Source: Onchocerca lupi
Taxonomy: Eukaryota; Nematoda; Chromadorea; Rhabditida; Onchocercidae
Direction: 5' to 3'
DNA: 64,000 nucleotides
NCBI GenBank assembly: GCA_028564675.1
Contig: JAOVVO010000156.1
Coordinates: forward strand, 62,001-126,000
The position numbers and the translations under genes were made by a program. Position 1 is the first letter of the stretch. Every line of letters starts with the position of its first letter. The notes under the pieces were generated by a model. It saw nothing but the letters and a program-made list of their open reading frames with translations. It had not been told where the DNA came from and did no database searches. Below are positions 51,283 through 63,924 of this stretch, in pieces.

Positions 51283-52047
51283 CAGACTATTCACCAATCT
51301 CTTCAATCAAAGAACTCGAACAGATCATAAAATATTTTGCTAACACTATGTTAAACAGAAAATAACTGATGTATCGAAAAAATACAAGTAAATTTCACAC
51401 GACTTTGGATTATGTAGATTCGATCGACATCTTTATATGGCACAAATATAGGCATATAGAAAATCTAATTAAAAGTAGAATAAACAGCCATTGTGTTATA
51501 ATTATAAAAATTCATGATAATGAGAGTCTGAAAAACCATGATTAATTATATCTTCCATAGACCAGAAAACCAATGCTTACTTACAAGATCTCCTGTTATT
51601 AATTATTCTGCTTATTGTGACAGAAAAGAAAATTTAATAAGGGCTTACAGCGTAATGATATGATAGTAATGTAAAGACGCATCGGAATGCGAAATGAAGT
51701 CCTACATTCCGAACTATATCGACTTTGAAGTGTCAACTTTACAATTTAACAGCAAATATACACTTTATAATGATTAATGAAATTAGAGAATGCGCAACAA
51801 TATCAATATCGAACTAAAATGAACTGCTCTGAAATGAAAGACACAAAAGAACAATGATATGAAGATAATGCAAAAAAAAAAAGCTGTAAACATGCAAATA
51901 TCAAAATATCGGTAAAATCAATTTGTCACTATATATACATTATCAATATACAAAATACGGGAAAAATTCTGCCGAAAATAACGAATAAATGAAGCATATC
52001 TATCTTTTATTAATATTGAAATCATTCCACCTTAAATTCAGAATAAA
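51283..52047. other. Spacer between PEX1 stop and EMC4 start
   Basis: This 0.77-kb gap between same-strand genes shows no open frame of interest. It is short enough for a filarial-type operon gap, but no diagnostic element is visible. Confidence 0.55.
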
Positions 52048-55000
52048 CTAAGCTAAAGTGGTAAACAATCCTGGCGATATGCAAAGTTTCCTATCTGATT
52101 TGGAAAAGCTCCTATTCTTGCTTGGTTGTGATTCCTTTATTGCGAACAATAGATCTTCTTGACTCAGTACATATTTTATATTTTCATTCAAATCGACATC
52201 TAAAAACAAATTACAAAATATTTCATGAAATCAATTCATTAGAGGCCATCGTTCGAGAAATATGGACAAGCTGAATACAACTACAATTGATGTAATTACA
52301 ATTAATTCAATTTAATTCACAATTAATAATCTTCTATGTTTGAGCTTGCAGCAAAACAAATAAATATAAAAACTATTTTTTTCTATAAAGTAAGTAATAA
52401 CTTCGATAAATGGTCCAAAACCAAATTTTTGGAACTCAAAAAATTCATCTACCTTTTTCACCAAATGTTCCGTTTATTCGCTTATGAGCGATCAATTGAG
52501 CATTTGTTACTAAACCTTTTAGGTCAGCACCTGTCCAACCATCCGTTGCTCTTGCTATTACTTCAAAATCAACATTTCCTAAGTTCATACCGCGACACAG
52601 CACTTCCAAAATTGATTTCCGCTCCTCCTAAATATAATTATGAATTAATTTATTTTTGTTTAAAACATAATATAATTTCATCTCTTAGCAACTGCTAAAT
52701 TATTCTTGTCTTCTATAAGTCACTCCTCGACAATTTAGCCACGAACGTTATCCTTATTGAGTTATATGAATTTCTTTGTTGTGCTCTCCGAAAGTTCTCT
52801 ATTTCCGATACATATACAAGAAAATCACTCCATTTTTTTTGCAAGGTAAATACAGAAAATATACTTACATATAGAATATTCAATTCTCAAATAGGAAGTC
52901 AATATCGTTAATGGAAAGCAAAACAATAAAATAAAATAAAAAATTCGTCAATAAACGATCTCTAATATAACCTTCCGTCATATTACAAGACTGGAAAATT
53001 TTTCACTGATCCAATACTTGATTTCAAATATATAAAAAAAATATGATCCTTAGAAAATCCGAGCTTTAAAAAGATATAAATTTCGAATTTAACTAAAGCT
53101 TTGCACCATTTACATTACAACAAAAAACAAACCATCTTGGGCAATTCACATTTAACAATATAATCGAAACGTCCTGGTCGTAATAAGGAACCATCAATCA
53201 AATCAAGCCGATTTGTAGCCGCAATAACATAAACATCTATAAAAGTCAATGAAAAACAATTCCTTCACATACACTTATCAAAATGCAGCAGCTTTTTTTT
53301 GTAACATATTTACTGAAAGCAAAAGTTGGGTATTACATTGTGTTACCATAGACGTAACTCAGGTATAGGAATGAATATCAGACTGCAGATTTATCACAAA
53401 ATAGTTCAAAAATTTACCATCTAGTCCTTCAACTCCATCAAGTTCTGTCAGCAATTGATTCACTACACGGTCCGTTACCCCTGTATCACTTTCGCCACGT
53501 TTTGGACCCAATGAATCAAATTCATCGAAAAATATCAAACAAGGACTTGTTGCACGAGCACTAAATTGTAATATGAATGGAAATACATCGAGAAAACTTT
53601 TGCATACGACTAATCAAACTATAGTATTCTGCATATAATTATGACAGAAAAGTGAGACGAAATTCTGTTCGTTTAATTTACGAGTATTTCATAGAACCAA
53701 AAACTGTTGTGAACTATAAGGAAAAATATCACAAAACAGCTTTTTCAGTTTTTAAGGTTCGCTTTGGCATATAAAAATTATTGTAACTTGAACAATGAAT
53801 CTACCGTTCAAAAATTTTCCGAACATTTTCTTCACTTTCACCAACAAATTTTGACAACAATTCTGGTCCCTAAAGATATTTTTACCAATTTAAAACCTGG
53901 AAATCCAACAAATCTAAAATGTATAGATTCACTGCTATTAAGAAAAATTATTGTATTCTTCAAACAAAAGCTTAAGAAAATCAGATTAAGGAAAAAAGTG
54001 TCTTAAAGATTTTCAATGTCAAAACTTTAATGCCTTCTCAACCTTTTTTTCTTCGATTTATCATTTGTTTTATCTCATCTGAAAAGTACAAATTAACTTA
54101 CTTTGATGGATATAACACTGAAGTTCCATAGTGCTGCTAAAGTTCTACAAATAAGCGTTTTTCCACATCCGCTTGGTCCATGCAACAACACCCCGCGACC
54201 AGGACGAACAGAAATATTTCGGTACAACAGTGGATACTTAAGTAAAGCAAAATAAAGGAAAGGAATATTCTTTATTAGTTCACTGTATGCTACATAATAA
54301 TTTTACCAATTATAAGTCCAATTATTATGTTCGAAAAATCTAATAATTAGAAATTTAAATGTTTGTAGTGTAAATGTTCATTGTTACTTGTCAAACAACA
54401 TTCCAAGCTCGATTTGAAGTTTTGATACAACACTGAATTCAAATAGCCGCGTGTTTCCATATAAATATTCCAGGAAAATTCCGAAAGATGGTTTATTATA
54501 AACTAGGAATGTTAAAACTCAAGAAGCGTGGAAATAATATCAAATGAACCAACAAGGAAAAACATGTTTCCTGCCAAAACGATTATTTACAAAGTATGAA
54601 GAAATTTCCGACCAAAACGACAAACATGTTTACCACCAAAATGCTCCAATTAAGATATAAACAAAGTGAGGTCAACCAATCACGAGGCAACAAATTGGAG
54701 ATCAGGAAAGAAAGAGAAGCCGCGAAAGGATATATAAGGTTCGGATTTTGGAGGAGTCACTTTTCCACAAATTCTCTTGTACAGTTTTCGACAGCAATTT
54801 TTCTACAAACTCTTTATAACAGTTCGACAGTTCTACAGCAACAATGCTACAAGTTGTCTCTGCTAACTTTTTGTGACAATATACGATCCACGCTTCAACA
54901 ACAACAATCCGACAATCAATGGATACAAGCGACAATTCAGCAGAAGGCCATTGTTAGTATTGTTTATATTTATCGTGTATTGTTCTTTTTGTTTACTATT

Positions 55001-58000
55001 GTAAAAAACTGCGATATTATTTATAATATCGTACAAATCAATTAAAGGCCATTGTTGATCTAGTGGAGTCACAACATCAAGATCTCCAGCCTAAATTACA
55101 AATCAATCAGATCTTTCTATCCCAACAGATATCTTTTTTTTTACCTGTCACACCTGATTGTTCATTTTTTAAACAACGTTTCAAGTTCTTCACTGGCTGA
55201 TTTGAAATGTTGATAAAACGTTGCATTCGAATAAGCACGCGTTTTTTTACAGTTCAGGCGCGTATTTAAGAACTTCCCGGGATTTAAGATTTTGAAAAAA
55301 CGAACATTTAAATTTTTATTTATATAGATTAGCTGGATCGGCCATGCTTCGCGTGGCCGGATCCAGTTAGTAGGTCAATAAAATTCGAACATCTTTCGGT
55401 TAATTTTTAAATTAACTTACTCAGCCATGAATTTCTAGGCAGAGATTTCATAAAAATAAGACTATTTACTTTTGTTGGCCAAATAAAAACTTCAGTGAGG
55501 ATTTGTTTCACGTTCTTTAATGCCCCAACATCTTCCCATTGCAATTTAAACAAATTCACTGGTTTAACTTGTTCGAAGGGTACTGCATTTGATCGGAATT
55601 CTTTGAGTGCTTGTTGTATATCACCATCCTCAATTTCTTTATGCCCTGAAATAAAAATAAATTGTGAGAAATTAAGGAAAGATATTTATAATAAATCTGG
55701 GAGTTTGCATAAAGTTCTGAAATTATATCGAAGAATCAAAGTCCATGAAATTCTTTTCAAATCGCTTTTTTTTTTTTTCGTCAATAACGCGAGTGAATAA
55801 TATTAAGAAGCAAAATTTGCTGATAAAGAGCTATACCTTTCACCTTCGATTCTAAGACAATTCTTCGGGATAATTTTTTCAAATCATAAATGGTGCATTT
55901 TTCTGTTGCTTCAATAGCACGTTGCAAACTACATATTTCAATTTTTTGACTACAAAATTTTTCCAAGCATTCTTCGCGTTCAGCCTGTAAATCGAAAATT
56001 TCGAAATAAATATGAATCTCATATGAAAATTTATGAATTTTGTCTATTGGTGTTGCAACAATATTCAAGTAGTTCAGAAAATTGCACTAATTTCTTGCCT
56101 CATCAATAATGTAAAAAATCAGAGAAATAGTTAATTTGAAAATTATAACGACTGTTTAGAGCAGAACTGGTTAACAATCCAACTCCAGCAATCAAAGGAA
56201 CTTGTCTTTTGTTCAATTACTATTACATCAAACCAAATCATATTTCATAACTATGAAAGTGCAGTGGTAACCTGTTTTATAATATATCTTCCATTCTATT
56301 CTATTGTGATTATACCACATCAGACATCAATCCATCGCGAAGCGCATTTCATCTTCACATTAGATTTTTTTATTATTATTCACATCGAAAGGATGAAAAG
56401 TTTTTTCAACTTCCTTCCAACAAGAAAGCTAACAATAGATGAGCTGGAGAGGCAAGTCTAAGACGAGGTCAGAACAACGCTAATAAACTAAGTCATTATT
56501 GTGTTCATTTCACTTATCGATAAAAATCAAAATCAGCAACTTTAAGATAAATTATTTTCAGTTCCTGAAATGAATTTTGATGTCAAAAATATAGATTCAG
56601 AATTCGTCTCATCCGATGTGGGCTTATTACTCCTATTAATATTGGTTTTGTTTCTGTTGTCTCAGAGAATAATTTTAGGCTACACTTAAAATTCTATTAC
56701 GCAAGAAAAGTTGATTCTACGAACAATCATCCTTAAATAATAGAATATACACTCGCATGGCATATATGCTTTTTTTTTTTTTTTTTTTTTCACTGTAATT
56801 GTGATCATACTAAGTAGTTATATGGCTTATGTACTGTACTTTTCAAACAAACTCGAGTTATGCCTATAAACTGATAGGACTAATCCTTATCTAGCATATA
56901 TCATGACTGCGTCTTCAGAAATTGGAAATTTTCATCAAACTAAACGAAAATTTTCAAATTCATTTCCGAAATCTTGCGATGGCACATATTTCCAAGGTTG
57001 GGAGAATGGAACCGATGACATCTTTGTTCATGCTATATTCCTCTCCATTTTCGCAGTAACATTTCGTACTCGTAATGGCAGGGATACAAAATATCACTGC
57101 GAAAATATAAAGAGGAGTAGAAGTGTCACTATGTGTCCACCTCACTCATCGATAATCAATCAAAACCCAGGAAATGTTTGACATGTCTCTCTTATCGATA
57201 CGCCTTACAGTAAAATTAACTTCTCTTATCCTACAATCGTTTTTTACATTATCTCCTTTCACAATGCTAGCATCAATGAAAAATTTTGTACAAAATTCTG
57301 TCTTCAGCAAGAAATTTTTCAAATCTCAATCGTTTAACTCAATTTTAATCTGATTTAGTTCATTTCTTTCTCGTAATAAATAAGATTTCTTCAAAAAAAA
57401 TAAATAGCTAGCAATTGCAAAAAACAATTAGTTTCGCTTCAGTAGAAAAGATACGTGATGCTATGATGCCACTTAGATAAATTTTTAATTAAAATTTCAA
57501 TAAATTCTCAGATTTTGTGAAGTTACTAGGCTTCATTCTTCAAAAGTATTTGGATAGAAATATCTCTTATTTAGTTGATACAAGATTACAGTATGGATAT
57601 TCAGTATTGTAAGGAGTCTTTAATGATGATATTTAATTCTGATGAAGGCATTAAAAACTCGAAGTTTCAGAATTTCATGCTACTCCGTAAAAAGCCATAA
57701 ACTAAATTCAGATGATTCATTCCCTTTCGTCAGAGGAACTTATCTTCAACTAAGTATTGAGTATGAGAGAAAAGACTTACAAGTCCCTTTTGCGATTAGA
57801 ATGTGAATTTATGTTTACTTCTTTTTCTAATGAAGTCGTGCATCATTTCAGAATTAGTTCATTCATTAAATACTAAAAATAGTAGCTTACTTTTAATCGA
57901 ATAAAAGGTACTATTATCTAAATAAAATTTCGTTTCAGGAATGACGCGAAGTGTAAGCACGAATTTCGGGGAACCATTGACTATTGAATCCAAAAAACTG

Positions 58001-61000
58001 GTAGATGAAGTACGTTTGAAAATTAACCAAGCAATACATCCTAATGTAAGTAATAACTGCTTATCTTCTGCAATATCAATACAAAATGTTTTTAAATGTA
58101 AAGATATTTTGTTCGTAAATACAAAAAAGAGGATTCTGACAGCTGAGTGTTTAATATTAAGTTCAATTGGAAATAAAAGATTTTGAGCTTGCAATTCGTA
58201 AATGCACTGCTCATTATAAATATTACAGAACATCTCTTTTAGCAAAGCACTTTTTTTCACAGGAAATTTTTTATTCTTTTATGTAATCCGGCTATGAAAT
58301 TTTATTTTTCCAAAACCGTAAATGGAAGAAACAATTTAATCGCTGCTATCGATATGAATTATTGATTTTTTTATCGCCATTTAAATCTCGTTTTTAGTAC
58401 GACAACGATTTTAACATTTATCGTTTCGTGTTAGCTTGTGAAAGAGTCCTGAAGAAAAAGAAAGATATTGTTAACACCGCTGCCAAAGCCCTCAACAATC
58501 ATTTGCGTATTCGAAAAGCATTTAACTTCGTTTGTTTGAATTTATTTATAGTTTTCTAAAATTCTTTTCTGAAGAAATATAAATTAAATGATCGTTTTTG
58601 AAATATATTTCATTTATATTATATTTATGATTCATTAAGATAGATTGTTGCAGGATAATTTGCCAGATCTTTCGTTTCCCGAAAATCCTTTATACTCTCT
58701 AAGAATGTTTCCTATGGGAAATATTCTGAATGAAACAGATAATTACAATAGACTGTTATGGTATGTGGAGTATAAGACAATCAATGTTGAAGTTGGTGAT
58801 AAGGATTTTTTTTTAAATATGAGTTAATATTAGATTATCGAAATTTCTATTAAAGAGCAATGCAGTATAAATTATTACTACTTATCACAATCTAAAAATG
58901 AACTATGCCATGATCTTGAAGCAAGATTTGATTTCAACAGTTCTTGGGGAAAAAAAAAAATTGTTTTGCTGAAAGTACTATAGTAATCTATTCATAACAT
59001 CAGAAAAATTATTTAGATAGGATCAAAAAATTAAAGGAATACTTGCAGGCTATAGCTCATGTATTGCGCAGTTCGGAATCTATACGCTTACAATTTCGTC
59101 AGTTCGAACATTTGCTCAGAAGAGTTAATCAACAAGTGAGCAAATAATTAGCTCACAAAATATCTCAAGAATCTCAAACATTTCAATTGCTTTACTTACA
59201 TAACTTCTGTTTTAAGATCTGCAGAATGAACTTTCAGCTTTTACAGAATCTTTAGCTAACTTTCCGTCGTCATTTACCAGCGTTCTCTACTCTAAATTAA
59301 TGAAATTGAAGTTATGTATGATCTGTGTCAAATGCCACTAAATTTTGAAAACAACAATTCGCAATCAAACAATTATTAATTTCGCATAAAAGTTAAAAGA
59401 GATTCAGTATAAGCAAAAGAAAACAAGAATTCAAAAATTGATTCTTTAAAAAACCGGTGCTTCATCATCACGGGAATTTTCGAGATTCCAGGAAGAGAAA
59501 ACTGGTCGACTTAGTGGTATAAGACATATCGTTGATTTGAATGGCTATGAAGTTAATCCGTTCATTATGATTCTCACTACGAATGGCAATTTAGCTTATT
59601 TATCTCGACTACTTCATTTCGACAATTATCCTGAACTAGTTAGCTTAAAAGTTTTTTCTATAGATTTCTGGATATAGTTCTAGAACATTCAGTAACTTCA
59701 TAATCGAAAAATCTTTCAATGAAAAACTTTTTTTTGAAGATTCTAATTAGAAAGAAAAGACAACTGCCATTATATCAGTTATAATTAATTAAATACAATT
59801 CATTATAAGCTTAACAAAAACCAGATCATTTCAGATAAACCCGGTGGAGATGGTAAATACTCCTAAATGGATTCATGTAGCTTATAAAATAGCACGAACA
59901 ATGATGCCTGATAGCTTCGCAGAACGCTTCCGATTATATAATGAAAATTTCTTGTCTAATTTACTGAAGGAAATTAAAATTGAATATATTCCCGCAAATT
60001 TAGGAGGCAAGAATGAGGTAACTCATTGAAAAAGAGAAAATCTTAAACTTTTGCAAATTCAGAAATTTTAATTTTTTTTTCGAATTTGCAAAAGTTCGAA
60101 ATTTTTGAAAATCAGGTTGCCAATATGAAATTTTTGGTAATTTAGAATTTAGTCCAAATAAATCAAGAATGGTTTTTTTAGCATTCTCTTATCATGATGC
60201 TAGCATTTTTTCAGGATAATTAAAATTCTTTTTTTGGCAACAACCATTTTAAAAATACATCTTACAGATAAGACAACCAGGTCCCGATTAAAAACAAATG
60301 TTTATAATGCCCACAAATAATTATCGTTTTAAAATACAACTAACATAAATCTCTGAAACTAGCAATTTGGTGATGTAAAATCAGAACTAAACTTATATAG
60401 GAAATTCACTGCCAGCCTGCAGTACAAGAACAATACACCAAACTGAAAAGCCTCGAGTCGCCAAGCAATTTGGAAACGATCACAATCTCACCAGGAAAAC
60501 AGCATCTAATATGTGTGGATGTGAAGGATAAAGGGAATAAATTGCAATGGTATTTTACTACAGATGGTGATATCAATTTCGGCGTTTTTTATGAGGTAAT
60601 GAAAAAAAATTATAATATGATTTAAGTTGTGGAAAAAAGAATAGCATTATCTACTAACATGATAGCTGTCAAAATAAAGATCTTTTTTGAATCAAAATAC
60701 TAAGACATAAAATTAGAAAAAATTATTTAATGCCACAGCTCATTTACAAATTTAATATAAACTTAAATAGAAGAGAATAATAGGTTAATAAACTAACCTA
60801 AATTAATCGAGTGGCTTATCTCTTCATGAAAATAAAGGATTTCTGGCAAATATCAGGAAATTTTAAATTTTAGCCTCCACATCAAATCCCATCATCAAAC
60901 GAAGCGATAAATGATATACGACAAGAAAAAGAGATTAACACTGATGAACTTGAAATGGTTTACCCATGGTTCAAACTAGCGGCGAAATTAGTGTCGGAAG

Positions 61001-63924
61001 CGGATTCAATAGAATGCACAAGACCGGGTCGTTATTGGATAATTATTTGTAATAAGTTATCGTGGATACGCCGAAAAACAGTGAATTTAGTCATTCAATT
61101 AGTATGCAAGGATAATGCCAAAAGGTGTTACAGCAATGGAACTTTTGGTAATTGCTCAAAACCGTTCGTAATTAATTATTTGCTACAACTTCACGAATAA
61201 CAAGAATTTTGGTATTTTTGGTATAAAATTTGCAAAAAAATATATATTGCTTTTTTTGGAATCCAGTCTTCTTTCTTCTAAAATAGGGATAGAGGAAGAA
61301 GTTTTTGGAAAATAAGATGATGATAAGTTTCGGTTTTGAGAAGTCAGACATCTACAAAGGAGAACAAAGAGGAAGGAAAATCTCTCTTAAAATTCTTTGT
61401 TCTTTGAAACAAAAATAAATATTCGGAATAAATATTAATCTTGTGAAATATAAAATAATCTTAGGTCATTTCAAAATATCTACATTTGATTTTAATGGTT
61501 TTAAATCAAGGAACTATTTATATTTCTAATAACAACTTCTTAAAGTTATCAAAAAACTAAATAGTTCCTCGTGCAGTGAATACTTCAAATAGTGAACTAA
61601 TATATATGAGACAAAAACTAAAATCAGCTAATAGTAAAGTTGTCTAACCGGTTACTTTGATTTAATATCAATGAAGGTATCAATGGAATTTAAAATTTTG
61701 AATTAAATATGAAAATGCCTACTTTTCAGTTCATAATGTTTTTATCATGGAATATTAGAATAATGTGTTTCAAAAGTTCATTGTACTTAGTAAGGAGATT
61801 ATCAAGAAATGTGATGGATTACTTTTTCCGACATTAATAGTACTTAAAAATGATTTTTAAATGGATAAAAACTATAAGAGTGCTAGAACTATAGGAGTGT
61901 AAATATACACATGTTGCAGAAACTTTAATTAATATTATTAATGCTTCATATTCATCAAAATTTGATGTGCATATCTGAAGAGGTTATATATATGATTTAA
62001 TAACTCACTGGACCAAGTTCCTTGATGCTTTCCACATGACTAAAAAATCGCCCACCACCATTCAGCGAAAACAATTGGACAATATCACGTTTGGCACATG
62101 CCGTTGCAACAATCAATAAATTAATCTCAGTGGCCAAATTTCGGAGTACTTCAAGAAATAAACAATGAAATGAAGTGCAAAAATGAAATATTACAAATGA
62201 AACAATACTGACTGAACTTCAATCAAAAAATTATGAAAATCAGTTGACTAACATTGGTAATTCGTGCGAGACTACAATTTGGAATTCGCAAACTTACATT
62301 CGACGCATCTTTCTAAACGAACATTCCTCAAATCTTCATCTTGACCATGTAATAAAAAATCCAAATTATCCAGGAAAAGGACTGAAGGATAACGTCGCCT
62401 TAAACGCATCATTGTAGCTTTTAGTACATCTTCAAACTTTTCAATTGATTTTCCTAGAAAAAGACGATCTAGATATCAGTGAATTGTTTAGAAAAATAAT
62501 ACTCATGCCAGGTAATACATTCGTTCATGAAGATACTGACTAGCCAAACCATTAAAACAAAAATAAGTAAAATGAATGTAGCTCTCAGTATTACAGAATT
62601 CAATAGTAATTATTCTGAATTTCTTACATTACCATCATGAATCATTTAAACCATCAAACGGGAATTTACGAAATGAACAATGATACTGCTGTATAATATA
62701 TTTACTATTAATTAATTACTAAAAAATATATAAAATATATTCCTAAACTTTAAGAGGATTTAGGATAAAAACTTACCATTCCAATCAGAGCAATACAGAC
62801 ATTCGCTGTAAACAGCTAAATGAGAATGGAGTAATTTTTCTGCAAGGAAATGTAAAATAGTTGTTTTACCAGCTGTTTTATTGCCCACTATAAAAATATT
62901 TCCCGATGAGAGGAGAGTAGATTTCTCCAAATGATACATGATGTACGTATAACATTTCTCAATGAATGCAATTTGGAACCTGAAAATTTCTATTAATTTG
63001 AATTGAGTTGAACAGTAATCTTTACAACTGAATTTAATAATTTCACATTCCAAAATGTTCAGGTTAAGTTCAAGCTGTTTGTTTTCCAGCTTTATCACAC
63101 ACAAAGAGTATCCTCTTTCCATTCCTTCTGTAGCACAGAATAACTTCAAGAATAAAACATACGAAAATTCAATTGCTTCACTCTTCCATTGATCGAAATT
63201 AACAACTGCTTGTTGAATACCCTTATTTACATTTGTTCCCTCTAGCTGAGCAAGGCTGTCCTTCACTAACTCAGTATTCTGAAAAGACTAATTTCTCTCT
63301 AGATTAAGCTATCGAATAATAAAATTTACTTCAATAAATTTTATTAACTAGACATTTATAATACATTCGAAATCCGAATTGACTTTGTAGATACAAATCT
63401 CATATTAAATTATTATCAATTCAATCATTTATAATCAATTATTTTCCAGACAAATTTCTCGAAAATTTTCACAGAATACAGCATATTATGAAACATTTTA
63501 TTTACTTGATATTCAAGCAGAGGAAATATGTCGTTAGTAAAGACAATACATTTCCGAGATTTGTCATTCTTTTTTTCGTCAAGGTGAGGTCGGATTCGAC
63601 ACTGTAAACGGGTCCTATCTAAAAAATATTTTAACTTTTTCAATTTCAAGTCTACTTAAAACCTAATTTCAATTATTAATGGAAAAATATATAAATGCAA
63701 ATGATTAAAATTGCTCAAAAGAGATCAACAAAATGTAACAGCTTACGAAACACAATAGCATTCCAGTAAAAGCAACTTATAGAATTTTTCAAGTTTGATC
63801 TAAACTTACCATTCAAATTCATTTCCACTTTGAATCCGTCAATTGGAACAATGATTGGGTAATGTTGACAGGTCTTCCACAAATGATTTTGCAAACATTC
63901 ATTGAAATTTCCAGGTAATTTGCC
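52048..63924 (-). CDS. prx-1: Peroxisome biogenesis AAA ATPase PEX1 (5' end outside window)
   Basis: Thirteen 3' exons are seen: 63924-63810, 63618-63506, 63278-62777, 62453-62298, 62148-62009, 55984-55837, 55645-55470, 54236-54102, 53869-53805, 53560-53418, 53236-53133, 52627-52453 and 52199-52048. They give 2124 nt (707 aa); the first exons lie beyond 64000. The D1 AAA domain has Walker A G-N-K-T-A-G-K-T (about 62865-62890) and Walker B L-F-L-D-N-L-D (about 62370). The D2 domain has G-P-S-G-C-G-K-T, then F-V-G-E-S-E-E-N-V-R, F-F-D-E-F-D and the second-region-of-homology L-L-R-P-G-R-F-D. The C terminus has L-S-Q-E-D-L-L-F-A-I. PEX1 with PEX6 extracts ubiquitinated PEX5 receptor from peroxisomes. 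The intron 62008-55985 holds a whole plus-strand gene, and the intron 55469-54237 holds Helitron copy 3. D1 Walker B has Asn in place of the usual acidic residue. Confidence 0.94.
54480..55075 (+). repeat. Recurring promoter-like block, copy C (inside Helitron 3)
   Basis: This is the best-preserved upstream part: GAAAGATGGTTTATTATAA, TGTTAAAACTCAAGAAGC, AAACATGTTTCCTGCC and AAACATGTTTACCACC, GGAGATCAGG, then a good TATA-like GGATATATAAGGTTCGG. The left boundary matches copy A base for base over several short words (minus strand 22900-22855). It lies in the same orientation as Helitron 3, as copy B does in Helitron 2. Confidence 0.6.
55335..55364 (+). other. Helitron 3'-terminal hairpin
   Basis: GGATCGGCCATGC and GCGTGGCCGGATCC pair around a TTC loop, six bases before the 3' end of Helitron copy 3. 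A stable GC-rich hairpin just inside the CTRR end is the Helitron termination signal. Confidence 0.8.
57936..57938 (+). promoter_or_regulatory. Candidate trans-splice acceptor of SEC14-GOLD gene
   Basis: TTTCGTTTCAG ends two bases before the ATG at 57941. Such a short gap is typical of nematode spliced-leader addition. An upstream cis exon (for example in 56900-57180) cannot be excluded. Confidence 0.4.
57941..61200 (+). CDS. SEC14/CRAL-TRIO and GOLD domain lipid-binding protein
   Basis: Eight exons: 57941-58045, 58398-58529, 58654-58791, 59049-59135, 59492-59638, 59835-60017, 60416-60595 and 60874-61200. They total 1299 nt (432 aa), all GT-AG with frame kept at each boundary. The N terminus resembles the CRAL-TRIO helical region (D-N-D-F-N-I-Y-R-F-V-L-A-C-E). 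The SEC14 lipid pocket follows (I-V-D-L-N-G-Y-E, N-T-P-K-W-I-H-V-A-Y-K-I-A-R, ending I-P-A-N-L-G-G). A C-terminal GOLD domain follows (L-Q-W-Y-F-T-T-D-G-D-I, G-R-Y-W-I-I-I-C-N-K-L-S-W). The family (SEC14L, nematode CTG/CGR proteins) binds phosphoinositides or hydrophobic ligands and acts at membranes; the ligand here is unknown. The SEC14 core is more diverged than usual. The whole gene sits inside a 6-kb PEX1 intron on the opposite strand. Confidence 0.9.
61413..61432 (+). promoter_or_regulatory. Candidate poly(A) signals of SEC14-GOLD gene
   Basis: Two AATAAA hexamers (61413-61418 and 61427-61432) lie about 215-230 bases after the stop codon and well before the next PEX1 exon. In AT-rich DNA such hexamers are common, so use is a guess from position. 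Confidence 0.35.

Larger units (their letters stand above)
54339..55370 (+). mobile_element. Helitron copy 3 (short, in a PEX1 intron)
   Basis: The plus-strand 3' end at 55370 is very clear. It has TATTTATATAGATTAGC, then a 30-base near-perfect hairpin (GGATCGGCC...GGCCGGATCC, 55335-55364), then AGTTAG|T. The 5' end is less sure; the best candidate is A|TCTAATAATTAG at 54339, a degraded form of the family's TCTATATAAATA start. The sequence after it (GTTTTGATACAACACTGAA, AATAGCCGCG) resembles the 5' part of copy 2. No transposase coding is left. Recurring block C fills most of the middle. It lies wholly within the PEX1 intron 54237-55469, opposite in sense to PEX1. Confidence 0.7.

Noticed and set aside
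51049..51306. EMC4 start upstream at 51306
   Set aside because: That codon is TTG, not ATG; the first in-frame ATG at 51282 gives a protein of family length.
56903..57181. 92-codon plus-strand frame upstream of the SEC14-GOLD gene
   Set aside because: No domain, no consistent donor joining to 57941, and the opposite strand is equally open. A noncoding or alternative first exon is not excluded.
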